Source: Imbricaverruca yamaguchii | Taxonomy: Eukaryota; Arthropoda; Thecostraca; Neoverrucidae | Assembly (NCBI GenBank): GCA_034440575.1 | Contig: JAOTOL010001623.1 | Location: forward strand, 1,140,501-1,204,500 | Direction: 5' to 3' | DNA: 64,000 bases | Shown here: in pieces, positions 11,671-23,864 of the stretch | How the letters are laid out: every line of letters starts with the position of its first letter | Position numbering within the stretch: position 1 is the stretch's first letter | The notes under the pieces: model-generated | What the model saw: only the letters and a program-made list of their open reading frames with translations | The model's database searches: none | What the model was told of the DNA's origin: nothing | Position numbers and translations under genes: made by a program

Positions 11671-12289
11671 TGTTTGGTGTTATCATACTACGGACATTTC
11701 ATCCTCGCTCTGGCCTGAATCCTATAACATGTCCAGTCGTCGTCAGACATTTATCGAACCTGACTAGGTGCTCTCGCAACAACAAAAAAGACCACCTAAC
11801 CAGCCATGCGTTTTTTTTCTGGGGGGGGGGGATACCGTAGGCCATTTCGGATTCCTCTGAATTCCGGATGAAGATATTTACCAATAAATTGCCATTTATT
11901 TTATTTTGTACAACTCTGCAATAACACATTTCTTATTGGAATGGTTAAAACCACATATTTCATACCAATAAATTACCGATGTAATTATCTGGCCGGGCAA
12001 AAAGTGGTCGGCACTCAGTTTTGATCGTGCCAGCCATCAGAACTGGTTTTAGTTGGTTAAAAGCAACACAAGCTGACAAACAAATTTGAAATTCCCGTTG
12101 TTCTGATTGTTATATTTATGAACTTAAAGTTGAGATTTCAAACAACAATCAGAACAATTGCATTTTGGAGACCTTGCTAGAGCAAGGTAAAGAGTAAGCC
12201 AGCTGGAAGATCCGGCGATCAGTTAGGGGCCAGGCTAATAGCTAAGGTGAGGTACGCAGATCGTGGAAGTCATAAAGTGTTAAGGCTTA
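11671..12289. other. Intergenic DNA
   Basis: Nothing recognised. It holds a poly-G run (about 11820-11830) and an inverted pair around CCCGTTGTTCTGATTGTT and AACAACAATCAGAACAA at about 12092-12160, which can form a short hairpin. Confidence 0.45.
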
Positions 12290-12534
12290 ATAAGGGCCAC
12301 AAGGGCCCATCTGGGTCAAGCCTGTCTAGAAGATATTAGAAAGTACATGTTCACACCTATCAATTCCAAACCCATGCAATCCCTCCACCTGTGCCACCAC
12401 AGCCAATCTCATCAGTATGACATCGCAAAGGAAGTTGCCAAATCCACTGCTAGGTACACCCCATATAGTACAACATAATACTAGCATAATGTTATACCCT
12501 ATATAGCTAGTGAAAATACTCAATATCCCATGCA

Positions 12535-15415
12535 TCACAAGTTAGAATTCAAAAACAACATTTTCCTGTCTAAAAAATTATCCACCCTACTTTTAAAGAC
12601 ATTCAATGAGGGACTCCCCACTGCATCAGCAGGCAGCCTATTCCATTGGTCAACAACCCTTTGACTGAAGACCTGTTGTCGTTTAACTGTCCTGCACCTC
12701 ATTTTGTCTAACCTGAATTGATGACCCCTATGGGATACTCTAAACTGCAGAGCATCATTCAAATTGACCTGATCTAGCCCTCTAACAATTTTGTACATTT
12801 CAATCATGTCTCCCCTTAATCTCCTATACTTGAGTGAGTACATATCTAATGCATTAAGCCTTTCTCCATATTCTAAGTTACTTAATCCACTGACGAGTCT
12901 AGTGGCTTTGCGCTGGACTCTTTCTAACATATCTATATCCTTTTCTAGGTAGGGGCTCCATGCTTGTACAGAGTACTCCAAGTGGGGCCGCACATATGCT
13001 AAGTACAGCTTTTTCATGACTTCCTGCTCTTATATTTCACACTTCTATTAATGAGTCCCAGCATTCTGAGTGCCCTATTTCTAGCTGAGATACATTGTTT
13101 TTTCTGCTTTAAGGTCTTTTGAGACCAACACACCTAAGTCCCTTTCCTCTTCAATAACATCCAGTTCCCTCCCTCCCATTTTATAACTGAATGTCTCGCC
13201 TGCAGACCCTATATGCATAACCTTACACTTATCATAGTTGAAAGTCATCTGCCATTGATCAGCCCACTCTTTTAGGTCGTCCAAATCTAGTTGAATATTA
13301 CTAGATTGATCTCTGCTGTTAGCCACTCCTACCAGCTTGATGTCATCAGCAAATTTGAACACTCTATTCCTCAGCCCTACTTCAATGTTGTTCACAAAGA
13401 TGATAAAGAGGAGGGGCCCTAGAACAGAGCCCTGTGGCACTCCACTCAGAACATCTTTCCAACCAGATTTACATCCATTCAATACTACCCTTGTTTCCTT
13501 CCCTGCAACCATGCTTCAATCCAATGTAGAACTTTTCCTACAATCCCATGTTGTTGTAATTGATGAATTAACCTTCCATGTGGAACTTTATCAAAAGCTT
13601 TGCTAAAGTCCAAGTACACAACATCCATCCTGCTTTCATTGTCTACTTCTTTGGTAACATACTCAATGAACTCCAATAGGTTAGTTAAACAAGACCTTTG
13701 AGATCGAAATCCATGTTGAGTATCCCTTAAAAGGTTGTGCCTATCAAGATGAATCTGAACATTCTGTTTAACCAGCTTTTCTAGTACTTTGCAAACTAAT
13801 GAGGTCAAACTGACTGGCCTGTAGTTTCCTACACTCTTCCTATTTCCCTTTTGAAAATTGGTACTACACTTGCATTTCTCCAATCTTCAGGTACTTCTGA
13901 ATACTCCATAGATCGCCTGAAAATGATACCTAGGGGAGTTGCTAAAGCTTTAGCACACTCTACTAAGATCCTAGCATATATTTCATCTGGTCCGGAAGCT
14001 TTATTAGGTTTTATATTCTGCAACTGCTTCTCTACGGCTTCTGTAGTTATTGTAAGATCCTCCAGCATATCACCTGCCATGGCATGGCCTACAGATGTTC
14101 CTATTGTACCAGAATTATCTTTAGTGAAGACTGATGAGAATTGCTTGCTTAGGGATTCCACAATGTCGCAATCATCAACCACTATTTCCCCATCTACCTC
14201 CAGTGGTCCTACACTACACTTTTTAGCCTTAAATTTATAGAAGCTAAAGAATCTCTTAGCATTACCTGCTGAACATTCTCGAGCAAAGTTGATTTCAGCA
14301 AGTCTTTTAGATGCTCTAACACACCTCCTAACTTTATTTCTAGCTATTCTATATGATTCTAGGTTTAACCCAGAGTTAGTATCTTTTAGTTTCTTGAATG
14401 CTTGTTTCTTTGAGTCCAGTAATTGCTTAACTTCCCTAGTCAGCCACGAAGGGTGCTTAACCCTGTTTGATCTAATTTGCCTACTGGGAATGAACCTATC
14501 CTGACCCTGAAATAGCTTATCTTTTATCATTGTCCACATTTCATGAGCATCTAAGCCATTCAATATGACTTCCCAATTAATTTCACTTAGGAAGCTCCTG
14601 AACTCACTGTAATTCCCTTTTGTAAAATTCGGAATCAATGTTCTGTTGGTTGCTACCCTTCCAACATATAATGAGAAGCGTATAATGTTGTGATCACTAT
14701 TACCAAAGGTCTCTCCTACGTTAACATTTTGCACAAAATTTTCCTCATTAGTAAGCACTAGATCTAATATTTTATTTTCCCTTGTAGGCTCGTGTATCAT
14801 TTGAAAGAAGAAATTGTCCTCAAAACAAGCCATGAAACATCTTTCTGATTTGCTTACACCTATTGTTTTGTTTCCCAATCCTGCTATGTTGAAATCCCCC
14901 AACAAAATAGTTCTCTCCTGTACTCTCCTACTTATCTCTTCCTGCATCAGCCTGTCAGTGTTTTCATTCTGGTCTGGAGGTCTATAGAATGCCCCAATCC
15001 TAAATTTTGTTCCATTCTTCAGAATTATATCTAACCACAAAGATTCTACTCCTGCACTATGTACTCCATCCTCTATGGAATGACATTTCATTACTTGCCT
15101 AACATACAAGAGAATGCCACCTCCTATCCTTGCCTCTCTTTGACAGGCATGCATGTTGTAGCCTGTCAATTCAAATTCTTGCAAGTTGTCTCCAAACATG
15201 CTTTCGTTAACCCATGCTTCTGTTATGCACACCAAATCTAGCTGTTCAGACAACATATATGCATGCAGTTCCCCAATTTTGTTCCTAACACTTCTGGCAT
15301 TGACATAAAAACATGATAAATTATTCCTTCCATTGCTTGCTATGCTTCTCTCTTTATCAGCTACATCCCCCATGTCCTGCCTAGTTTCCCTGTTTCCTGT
15401 TGAGAGCCTCCTCAT
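12535..15415 (-). pseudogene. LINE ORF2: endonuclease-reverse transcriptase, frameshifted
   Basis: The first frame (13829-15415, 528 codons) holds the APE endonuclease: FYVNARSVRNK, CITEAWVNE, GAFYRPPDQ, LLGDFNIAG and SDHNIIRFS are intact, including the catalytic Asp and the SDH block. It continues into the RT finger region. The RT resumes in 13485-13883 (YRPVSLTS, LDFSKAFDKVPH), then 13081-13512 (GVPQGSVLGPLLF, FADDIKLVG), then the C-terminal part 12535-13017 (YVRPHLEYSVQAW, QWNRLPADAV). Frame changes occur near 13857, 13494, 13101 and 13022, each fitting loss or gain of one base, mostly in homopolymers. ORF2 would start overlapping the end of ORF1. Confidence 0.85.
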
Positions 15416-15463
15416 ACCTATTGCTGAGCAATTCCACTCCTCTCTTGCTCAGATGTAATCCAT

Positions 15464-16222
15464 CTAAAGCAAACATCTCCGTCCTCCCCCAAAACTCCCC
15501 CACAAATCCAAGAACTGCACCCCAAGCTCCTTACAAATGTTGGCCACCCTGGTATTGAGCCCAATGGCCCTCGAATACCACTCCATGCTTGCATGGACCA
15601 TAGGGAGGATGGATGTCACCACTCCTCTTTTCCTACTTCCTGCTAAACTACCTATCAAAGCCCTATAGGCTTTCATTGTTTCCTCTGTATTATTTTTTCC
15701 TACATCGTTAACTCCAACCTGCACAATTACCGTTGCACCCTCTCCACTTCCCCTCATTACTCCCTCCAGCCTATCCCTAACATCTTTCACCTGCGCTCCC
15801 GGGTAGCAAACACGCATCCGTCTGCTGGGGTTCTTGCTACAAAATGTTCGATCCATGTACCGAACCCTGGAATCCCCTATGACTAAAACCTCTCTCTCCA
15901 TCTCTATCTTCAGCCATCTGGTCATCCCCACCTCCGTCCCTCTCATCATCACCTTCCTCTCCTCCAGTGCATCAAACCTATTTTTAATTGGGACGCCCAT
16001 GTCCACCTTCCTTAGCGCCAGTCGGGTGCTATGGCGCCTTGCCACCTTCCAACTGCCACCATCCCGGACCAAGCCATCCGAACTCCCATCAGTCCTCCGC
16101 TCGGGCACCCGAGTTGCCTGGCTGGCACCTCCCATGATGGGTCCCGCCACCAAACACTTCAAGCGCTCCACCTCCCCCGTTAACATATCTAACCTCTTAC
16201 TCAAGTCCCCAATGATTCCCAC
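15464..16222 (-). pseudogene. LINE ORF1 with SGNH-esterase domain, frameshifted
   Basis: The open part is 252 codons. A short coiled-coil-like start (LSKRLDMLTGEVERLK) is followed by VLVIGDSRVRYMD (block I, GDS with the nucleophilic Ser), VQVGVNDVGKNN (the GxND-like block) and LDLWGSF near the end. The frame stops at 15464. A one-base shift near 15482 would continue into the neighbouring frame, which encodes DGLHLSKRGVELL, the Asp-x-x-His block of SGNH hydrolases. Esterase-type ORF1 proteins are established in several CR1/L2 lineages and are thought to act in the RNP or on membranes. The shift lies in a run of G and T, so a sequencing error is possible. Confidence 0.75.
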
Positions 16223-16260
16223 ACACTTACAATTCCACAGTCTCCTTCCATTTTGTTGTT

Positions 16261-18835
16261 TTTTTCTTTCTACTCTTAGTACTAAGTCTAGTTACTGTAA
16301 GCTTGTAAGCCTACAAGTATCTACTGTAATATATCTACAGTAATACAGTAATATAGCCTATAAGTATCTACAATACACTATAATCCCGTATAATTACACT
16401 AGATATGAAGATACCTACTGTAATTTATGCCCACTATTTTAGTCCTAAAATCTATCTTAAACTTACACACCAATTTGACACAAACTTATTCACTACAGAA
16501 GCCTACACTATAGAATTATACACTCTAGAATTACACACTACAGAGCTCACACCACACAAATATACACCACTGAATCAAACACTGTAGTACCCGTCCACAA
16601 CACCCAACAATCCTGCAGAAGGATGATATTCCACACATTACGAGCAGCCGTCCTACTTTGGAGCTGGAAAAGGCGCCTGAAATTGAACTTATCCCTCTTC
16701 AAAATGTATTTGTGTTATATAAACTGAAAACAATCATGTTAAAGTATAATGCAATTGACGATATGAATGCAGGGCGGAATGCTGAATATGGTATGTTCGT
16801 TGATGCCACTGTTTTCCTTTGTTGTATAACTTCATCGCGAATATTTGCCGGGATTGCTTTGTGGGCAGGGCTTGTTGCGCGACCTCCTACCCCATCACCA
16901 GGTTCGTAAATTCCGATTCAGATGCAAAAATTAGCGGCAGTTCGCCGGCACCACGGCCATCCCGATTCCCTCCACGCGTATCGGCCTTATCGGGCTAGTT
17001 GTCTGTGGCAGTAGTGCCAGATACGCGTGGTGTGCCAGATACGCGTGGTGTGGTGTCGGTGGCAGTGGCTGGTACGCGTGGTGTGCCAGTTGTCGGTGGC
17101 AGTAGTGTCATGGGGGACGCTACTGCCAGCTGGTTACACCATGGAGGCAGAATGCAAGCGTGAGCAGCCACTAGAATCCTGCTTGCCACAGCAGAGAGGG
17201 CCCACGCAGACCGACGCTCGAACACACTGATGCATCTGGGCGCCAATCAATGCACACTTCATGACGACCTGGAAAACGCTACAAATCCTCGACGACGCTG
17301 GAATCTTGCAATTCCTGGCCACCAGATGGCTAATGCTAGTGTTGTCTAGCTTGTTTGGCCACGGCTTGATGATTTTGACACAAGAAGTCGCATGGCTTGC
17401 CAGCGTGGTAATAACCAGCAGGCGTCTGCACCAGAGAAAGGAGCCCCTGGCCTGTGCACGGTGCCTGCGGCCGCCGCGATCGCTGCGGCCCGCTGTCGAA
17501 ACTGGCTCCGCCCACCACTGAAACGTCATCAGCGGCCGGGCGCGCTTGAACGCCGTCGCGGCTGTCGCGGCCGAAGCAGGATTTTCACGAATAACACACC
17601 GCGTTCATGTGATGCCTCCACACAAAGAACAAAGGAAGTCCCGTGATGACTGCACAAAACACAATGCAAGTCCCGCGATGGCTGTACAAAAGGTACAACG
17701 TAGTTCTTGTGAAGACTACAAAAGTGAACATCAAGCTTAGCATTGACCTATTGACAGCTGGCGGGCAAAGGGTGTGGTCAACAACCTCTCGATCAGTTTA
17801 CATTTCGATACAATTCATGCGAGTGCGATCTAGCTAGTGCGGCATAATCCCACCCTCCTCAGTTGCCCGCTTTGGCGACACCTCTGCATATAGTCACGCA
17901 TAAGGTAAACTAACTACCTGTTTACCCTATCTTCCAACATCGTCTGATCCTGTGCCAGTATCGGTCCTCAGTTTTGCGGCCGCTGTGGTCACTGGCACAG
18001 CGGTCGAAGGAGCCGCAGAGGCCGCAGGGGTCATACTCGCCGCTGATTGGCTATCGGTTAATCTCCGCCCCTTCTGACCATAGGGCAGCAGTGGACACAG
18101 GCTCCGTGAACACAACCCCGAACAATTGGTGGGTACCGCTCTGCCTTGTGCAGCAAATTTGCATTGAGCTCCCCATGCTTGGAATATATCGAAGCTGGAT
18201 TTCCATTTTGTCAGTATGGATTTGGAGGTGCGATATTTTTCGTCGTGAAATTCGGTGAAATACGCTATGTGCACATAATGACATTACACGCGTATATGTG
18301 AATTATTTTTTTAAATCTCCGAACTTATTTTCTGAACATCAGATCAATGCTTTTTAGTCGCGGGCGGGTGGCGGTGTTAGGCATTACCGCTTTGGGTGTT
18401 TCCAGCAGCCCAGTTTCATTGGGAATATTTTGAATTCAGTCAGGATTCTTAGTTTCATTCAAACATACAAAAGCAAAATCAGATTCCACTTTAAGCTGGT
18501 GCTTTGGTGGTGTTGCTCGTGATGGTGTCTCAGAAGGTTAACCAGTATAAAACTTAGCTGTAAAGGTGAAAATCAAAATATTTAAATTCTTGTGTATATT
18601 TGTATCCTATACTTAGGTTGCAGATGTCCCTCTTCTCCTTTATTCTCTTTTGCTGGTCAATATCGACAAAATGTGTCACCCGCAACACCATCCACTGGCG
18701 GCAGACATATGAAACAGAACTGTTGCCCAGTATTGTTCTCTGAATCACATACTTTTGTGTTAGCCTCATATTTGGCATATATTATTTTATTGATGCTATA
18801 TATTGGTATCCACTACATCTATCTAAACGCGCCCC
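16261..18835. other. Intergenic DNA
   Basis: No gene recognised. At 17020-17110 the phrase ACGCGTGGTGTGCCAG recurs about four times with many MluI-like ACGCGT hexamers. At 16490-16570 there is a degenerate TACACT/ACA-rich stretch. GC-rich segments (17400-17580) give open frames without family resemblance. Confidence 0.4.
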
Positions 18836-19095
18836 TTGGGTGTGTATCCATCCGTATGTGCATCCGTATGTGTGTCCGTGCGCGTATTCTTATGCGTAAC
18901 CTTATGCGTACTCTTATGCGTAGCCTTATATGTAGCCTTATGCGTGTGCGCATTCTTACGCTTATCGGTTTGCGTATTCGTGTGGATATGCATATCTGTA
19001 TCCGTTAGGGTATCCGTATACGCATCCGCATGCGTATTCATTTGCGTAGCCTTATCCGTAGTCGTATGCGTATGCGCGTGCGTGTGCATAGGTCT
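18836..19095. repeat. Degenerate hexamer repeat, TATGCG-like
   Basis: About 260 bp in which a six-base rhythm (TATGCG, TATCCG, TATGTG and neighbours) persists without any two units staying identical for long. Multiples of three keep all frames open, giving spurious Arg/Met/Cys-rich or Thr/His-rich frames. Confidence 0.75.
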
Positions 19096-19465
19096 CTGAT
19101 TGCAATAAAGTCCAGCCGGGCGAGTACAGCAGGGGCGAAGCTGGGCGTCTCCGCGCTCGCCGGGCGCTATTTTCTGACGCAACTGGTATGTGACGATGGG
19201 GCGGACGTGAGCTGGTGTTTGAACGGCGGCGGTCCGGACGCCTGCTTCCCGTTAGTCGGGCTGACGAAACGCTGGCCGGTGTGGTCCAGTGACAGACGAT
19301 GGTGTCGTGCGCACTCGCTGACGACGCCGGCTAACTAAATACACCGTCATCGGCCAAGCGTACAGGCGCAATTGCTTTTGCATTCGCTCTCGGAATCTAG
19401 CGCAATTGCTCTCCGGATCTGGTGCAACTGCTCCCCTATCTATCCATGCTTGCATATGTATACAT
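19096..19465. other. GC-rich unassigned segment
   Basis: A GC-rich island between two repeats. No exon with family resemblance was recognised on either strand. Confidence 0.35.
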
Positions 19466-19548
19466 GCATATATATATATATACATGTTAGGTATATTTAT
19501 ATATTATATATTAGAGATATATATTATATATATTATATAGTATATATC

Positions 19549-19589
<41 letters not shown>

Positions 19590-19686
19590 TATATATATTA
19601 TATAATATATATAATATAAAAATAAAAAAAAATATATAAATAATAAAATATAAAAATTTTTAAAAAATAAAAAATATAAAAAAAAA
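19466..19686. repeat. AT-rich tract with (TA)n
   Basis: TATATA runs (19466-19620) pass into an A-rich tract with AATAAAA and ATATAAAA phrases that borders the left end of the inverted-repeat element. Confidence 0.9.
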
Positions 19687-20556
19687 TCTGATAATGCTGC
19701 AACATTATTCCGAGACTTTAAATCAGATCGAATCCAGTATTTTGCATCTGTTTTGTTCGTCACAGTGATACGTAAGTGAGTGATACGTAGTGATACGTAA
19801 TGTATGTATTACTACACAGATATATAGGAGAGCCATTGCGCAGCCATATTTCCTGTCTCACTTGTCGCCCTCTGAATTATGGTACAAATAGAGCGAAAAT
19901 AACATGGAATATTATATTGCATGCTCACTTTTTCGATGGGCATCGTCAACAAGTGACCATCTAGAATAACGAGTAAAGCAGGTGCCATCGTGTCACTCGT
20001 TTTAGAAGTACTAGTTATCGCACGGAATTGCTGAAGTAGTCATGTCAGTAAAATATCCATGTTGTGGTTCCGATTGCAATGATGTGACGGCTGATATGCG
20101 TGCCCAACAAAACGCACCAGATGCGCTCCTGAATGCATGAAGTGCTTGGGGTTGGGATGAGAACGGTGCATGTTATGTTCTTTTGCTCTACAATTAATTG
20201 GCTATTTTCCGTGTACGCCGGTTTAGGTTAAGGAAAACAGAACTAATCTTTAAACCACGTACTTGTCGACATCTTCAGAGATTTGTGAAATATCTCCTTC
20301 CATCCATGCGCATGATAATCAACCGGCAGACACCTGGGAAGAAGAATAGAAATGAAGTGAATAATTTACCACGTAAGCTGTTCAATTATTACTCAATGTT
20401 ATACTTAATCGTCAGGTTATAAGGTTAATTGTAAGGAACGACCTTTCCAGTTCCTCAACGTTCAATTTTACGTATCACTGTGACGAACAAAACAAATGCA
20501 AAATACTGGATTCGATCTGATTTAAAGTCTCGGAATAATGTTGCAGCATTATCAGA
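19687..20556. mobile_element. Inverted-repeat element (MITE-like), 870 bp
   Basis: The ends are inverted repeats of 89 bp: 19687-19775 starts TCTGATAATGCTGCAACATT, and the complement of 20468-20556 starts identically. Over the whole arm I count one difference (CATCTG versus CATTTG). The interior is AT-rich with no transposase-like frame (longest is 74 codons, unrecognised), so it is a non-autonomous element. The flanks do not show an obvious target-site duplication, and the superfamily cannot be named. The near-identical arms imply recent mobility or gene conversion. Confidence 0.8.
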
Positions 20557-22176
20557 GTAAGTTTTTAGTGTTCCCAAGAGTACACCTATTACATAGTTTG
20601 GTGTAACCTGATGTGCTTGACGACCATCACTGCATAGAGCGAAATATTGCCGATTGTATCCTGGTAGTAATGCTCGTACTTTCGGGCGTCATCGTACAAT
20701 ATACAACGTTACTCATATGTAGTTGGGTCCGATGTGATCCCTTTTTTAGTCACGAAGCAACAGGACTATTTAGACCAATGCAACGACTCACCACATGGTA
20801 CGATTATACTGTAGTGTAAAGTATTATAACGTTTGGTGTGGCATTGCTACACTTCGTAGAGTTGTGCTCTTCGCAACCTACTAATGCTGCTCTAGTAATT
20901 GTGGCTATCGTGAGAAGAGTGGCGATTTTTATGGGAAGTCAGATTCGATTGGTTTCCAGTTTTTGTAGTCATAGCGTAGCACGACTGCCCAGAGTATATG
21001 TGCATCTAGTCTATCTTGACCAGAAATGGTACTCTGGCCCATTACCTTGGATATGAAGTAGCTGGCCCTTTAGCTGCCGTCAGCGCATGCCATGAAACCA
21101 ACCAGGGCCAGATCAACACCGGGAGACCAAGGTACAGGGGTCAGGTGAGACACATCCGTACAAGCAGTATTGTTCGTATGCCACAGCCACAGTGCGGAAT
21201 AGACGCTGGGTTGTCGGCTGCACAACCACCCCGAAGTGTGGTCATAGGCCCACACAACATGCAGGCAGTTATTCTGAACATGAACGTACGTGTTTTGGTG
21301 TAGGTATTCGCACTTGGACGCAACTCTGTCTGTGTCACGACCGGGCCGTATGCCACATAAACTAATGAATGGCACCTAACAACTCGGTCCATGTCATGAC
21401 CGGGGCATATGGCACCTAAAATAATGACAGAAACGTAGGCGTGAGTATGTGCTGCATGCACGCCTTTTACCGAGGACTTCAAGAACCCCTGGGGCTCCCT
21501 CGTGTACGTTCTGTGGCTCCACGCACTCGCAGCATGCGTGTGTGCTTGTGGCACGCTGACCCCATCGTCTACCCTCAGCACGACATTTGTGGCGTGCGAA
21601 CCCATGATTTGTGTTTCCCGAGAGCCGGATTTTGAGCGTACTGTGCGGGAGGAACCGTGTCAGCAGTCGGCTGATTGCTGACGCCAGTGGGGTGCCAAAT
21701 TCTAAATGGCAGGACAATTTAAATGGTATTTCAGTCCTGCCAGCTTAATTTTGAACCAAAAGTGTACTTATTATTCGCGTTTTCGTTTACGATGTTGGAC
21801 ACGTAATATAAGGATGCCTATGCTAATTATTATAATTGCAATGCCATGCTATCAGCAGGTGGCATTGTTTAGCACAGACATGATAATATCTGTGCCTGGA
21901 ATTTGTCACAAGATGCTTGTGCACGACAATTCATAATGGTGAGCATAAGCTTGACACTTATACACAAAGTATTCCAAGAAATGAGTCATGGGGACTTCAT
22001 AAAGACACATCAGCAAGCATGATATGGGTACTTTATTGTAAATGTCTGTTCAGCGCCCAGAGAGTGGTGTATGCTACCCTTAGTTAGTTTTTGGGCTTTT
22101 GGGCGCTTCGACTAGAGTTAGCCATTCGCGCCCAACTATATGCGGCCCTATTTCACAGATAATTGATCACTGTGCT
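20557..22176. other. Intergenic DNA
   Basis: No gene recognised. A diverged two-copy repeat lies at about 21330-21425 (CACGACCGGGCCGTATGCCA and CATGACCGGGGCATATGGCA). A B-box-like GGGTTCGCACGCC on the minus strand near 21600 may be a SINE remnant. A hairpin-tail-like GGGCGCTTCGACTAG with CGCGCCC is at about 22098-22132. Confidence 0.4.
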
Positions 22177-22580
22177 GCGGTCACCCACCTACGGCAGATG
22201 TGGTCACCCACCTGCGGCAGGTGCGATCACTCACCTGCGACAGGTGCGGTCACCTGCCTGCGACAGGTGCGGTCACCCGCCTGCGACAGTTACGGTCACC
22301 CGCCTGCGGCAGGTGCGGTCACCCGCCTGCGGCAGGTGCGGTCACCCGCCTGCGACAGGTGCGGTCACCCGCCTGCGGCAGGTGCGGTCACCCGCCTGCG
22401 ACAGGTGCGGTCACCCCCCCGCCTGCGACAGGTGCGGTCACCCGCCTGCGGCAGGTGCGGTCACCCGCCTGCAACAAGTGCGGTCACCCGCCTGCGACAG
22501 GTGCGGTCACCCGCCTGCGGCAGGTGCGGTCACCCGCCTGCGACAGGTGCGGTCACCCGCCTGCGACAGGTGCGGTCCCA
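22177..22580. repeat. Minisatellite, 23 bp unit, about 17 copies
   Basis: The unit is CCGCCTGCGACAGGTGCGGT plus CAC, with GCGGCAGG as the main variant. The core CCTGCGGCAGG is an interrupted palindrome, so each unit can form a small hairpin. Open frames across it are artefacts. Confidence 0.95.
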
Positions 22581-22639
22581 GGTCGGTAACGGCCGTCCGA
22601 TGCGGTACGTGACGGTCGTCCGGACACTGGCCGACTCAG

Positions 22640-22850
22640 TCGCAGCCGGTGACCTCGGCTGAGATAGGTGCACGGTGCTGCAGCTGGTGACCTCGTCTGA
22701 GATAGGTGCACGGTGCTGCAGCTGGTGACCTCGTCTGAGATAGGTGCACGGTGCTGCAGCTGGTGACCTCGGCTGAGATAGGTGCACGGTGCTGCAGCCG
22801 GTACCTTGTCTGAAATGGGTGCACGGCGTTGTAGCTGGTGGCACTTTGTT
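22640..22850. repeat. Minisatellite, 38 bp unit, about 5 copies
   Basis: The unit contains TGACCTCGTCTGAGATAGGT followed by GCACGGTGCTGCAGCTGG. A further unit (GTAGCCGGTGCCGTCATCTG) lies just after the inserted SINE, at about 22982. Confidence 0.9.
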
Positions 22851-22857
22851 TCGTTTA

Positions 22858-22980
22858 TTGGGTGCCTTACGACGCAATTTTTCGCACGATCACGGGTAAT
22901 GGCTCCGTCCATACCGTTTCGCCGATGGGCCACGGGATTGGGAAATGTCCCGAGTGGTGCAAGTGTTGAACCCAGGAGCT
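22858..22980 (-). mobile_element. tRNA-derived SINE body, minus strand, head truncated
   Basis: Read on the minus strand it holds GGGACATTTCCCAATCCCGT, a GGCCCATCGGCGAAAC block and GGAGCCATTACCCGTGATCG. This is the same body as the SINE at 40326. It splits the 38 bp array. Confidence 0.75.
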
Positions 22981-22989
22981 TGTAGCCGG

Positions 22990-23864
22990 TGCCGTCATCT
23001 GAGGCCCGTTGTGCACATTGCACGGCGCTGCACCGCCGGCGCTGGGTTTCGGCTGACCGCAGCCGTGTTTGTGATGCCAGGCTGCACGGCAGCATTCCGC
23101 TCTGACAACACCCGAAACGTTTCAAAACTCTTGAGATCTGCTTGCTGGCACATTCTGGACCATGTCGAGGAGGTGGCGGACGGGCGAAGTCGGGATGAAG
23201 GTTTTCGATACAGAAGATGAAACGAATGCAATGAATAGCAAAGCATGCGTTGACAAGTTACGATTGCTCAAGGTTATTGATGTAATAGCACCTCAGGTAA
23301 TTTTGACACTTGATTGACGGGAGGTTTCCAAACTTTCGCCCAACGAAGGGATTGGCGACTGGCCCTGGCATAATGTAAGATGGGAAATATCGCAATGTGG
23401 TATTTGATTATGAGACTAAAGACGTTGAACGAAGCAAACAAAGACACAGGCATTAACCAAATGAATCTTGTAATGCATTCTTGGAAATACATATGTAAAT
23501 TTCATGTAAATTTTATGTAAATTTCATGTGGATATTTAAACATATTCATGATCAAATCATGAAACTAAAATAATAACGCTTCAGTTTCAAATGCCCATGC
23601 TCATTTTTATGGAGCTTGAAGACTGATAATTGTTTGTAAATGACTGCATTTGATAGCTCTCGTGAAACTGCGCGTTGTAAGTGCATCTTTCAAGCTCCTT
23701 TGTGTGATATATATTTATAGCCATGTTGAACGTGAATTAAGCCATACGGAGCAGTTTTCGTAGTATTTCGTCACCATTCCACAATGTCCATGTTCGAGTG
23801 TCCATGTTCCAATATCCATATCTCAACGTCCATGTCCAACCGTTCATGCTACAATGTTCATGTC
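22990..23864. other. Intergenic DNA
   Basis: No gene recognised. It includes a short ATTTCATGTAAATTT triplication at about 23496-23530. Confidence 0.45.

Larger units (their letters stand above)
12290..16260 (-). mobile_element. CR1/L2-type non-LTR retrotransposon, decayed
   Basis: A minus-strand LINE of about 4 kb. It has an ORF1 with an SGNH/GDSL-esterase domain (about 15430-16222), then an ORF2 with an APE-type endonuclease and a reverse transcriptase (12535-15415), then a 3' UTR. YRPVSL, LDFSKAFDKVPH, GVPQGSVLGPLL and FADD are the RT signatures of CR1-like elements. The copy has at least five single-nucleotide frameshifts and is not functional as it stands. The exact ends were not determined; the 3' end is placed by loss of LINE-like sequence, and no target-site duplication was found. 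Confidence 0.85.

Noticed and set aside
22177..22580. CRISPR-like regular array
   Set aside because: Units are contiguous with no unique spacers and the context is eukaryotic; it is a minisatellite. The same holds for the other arrays.
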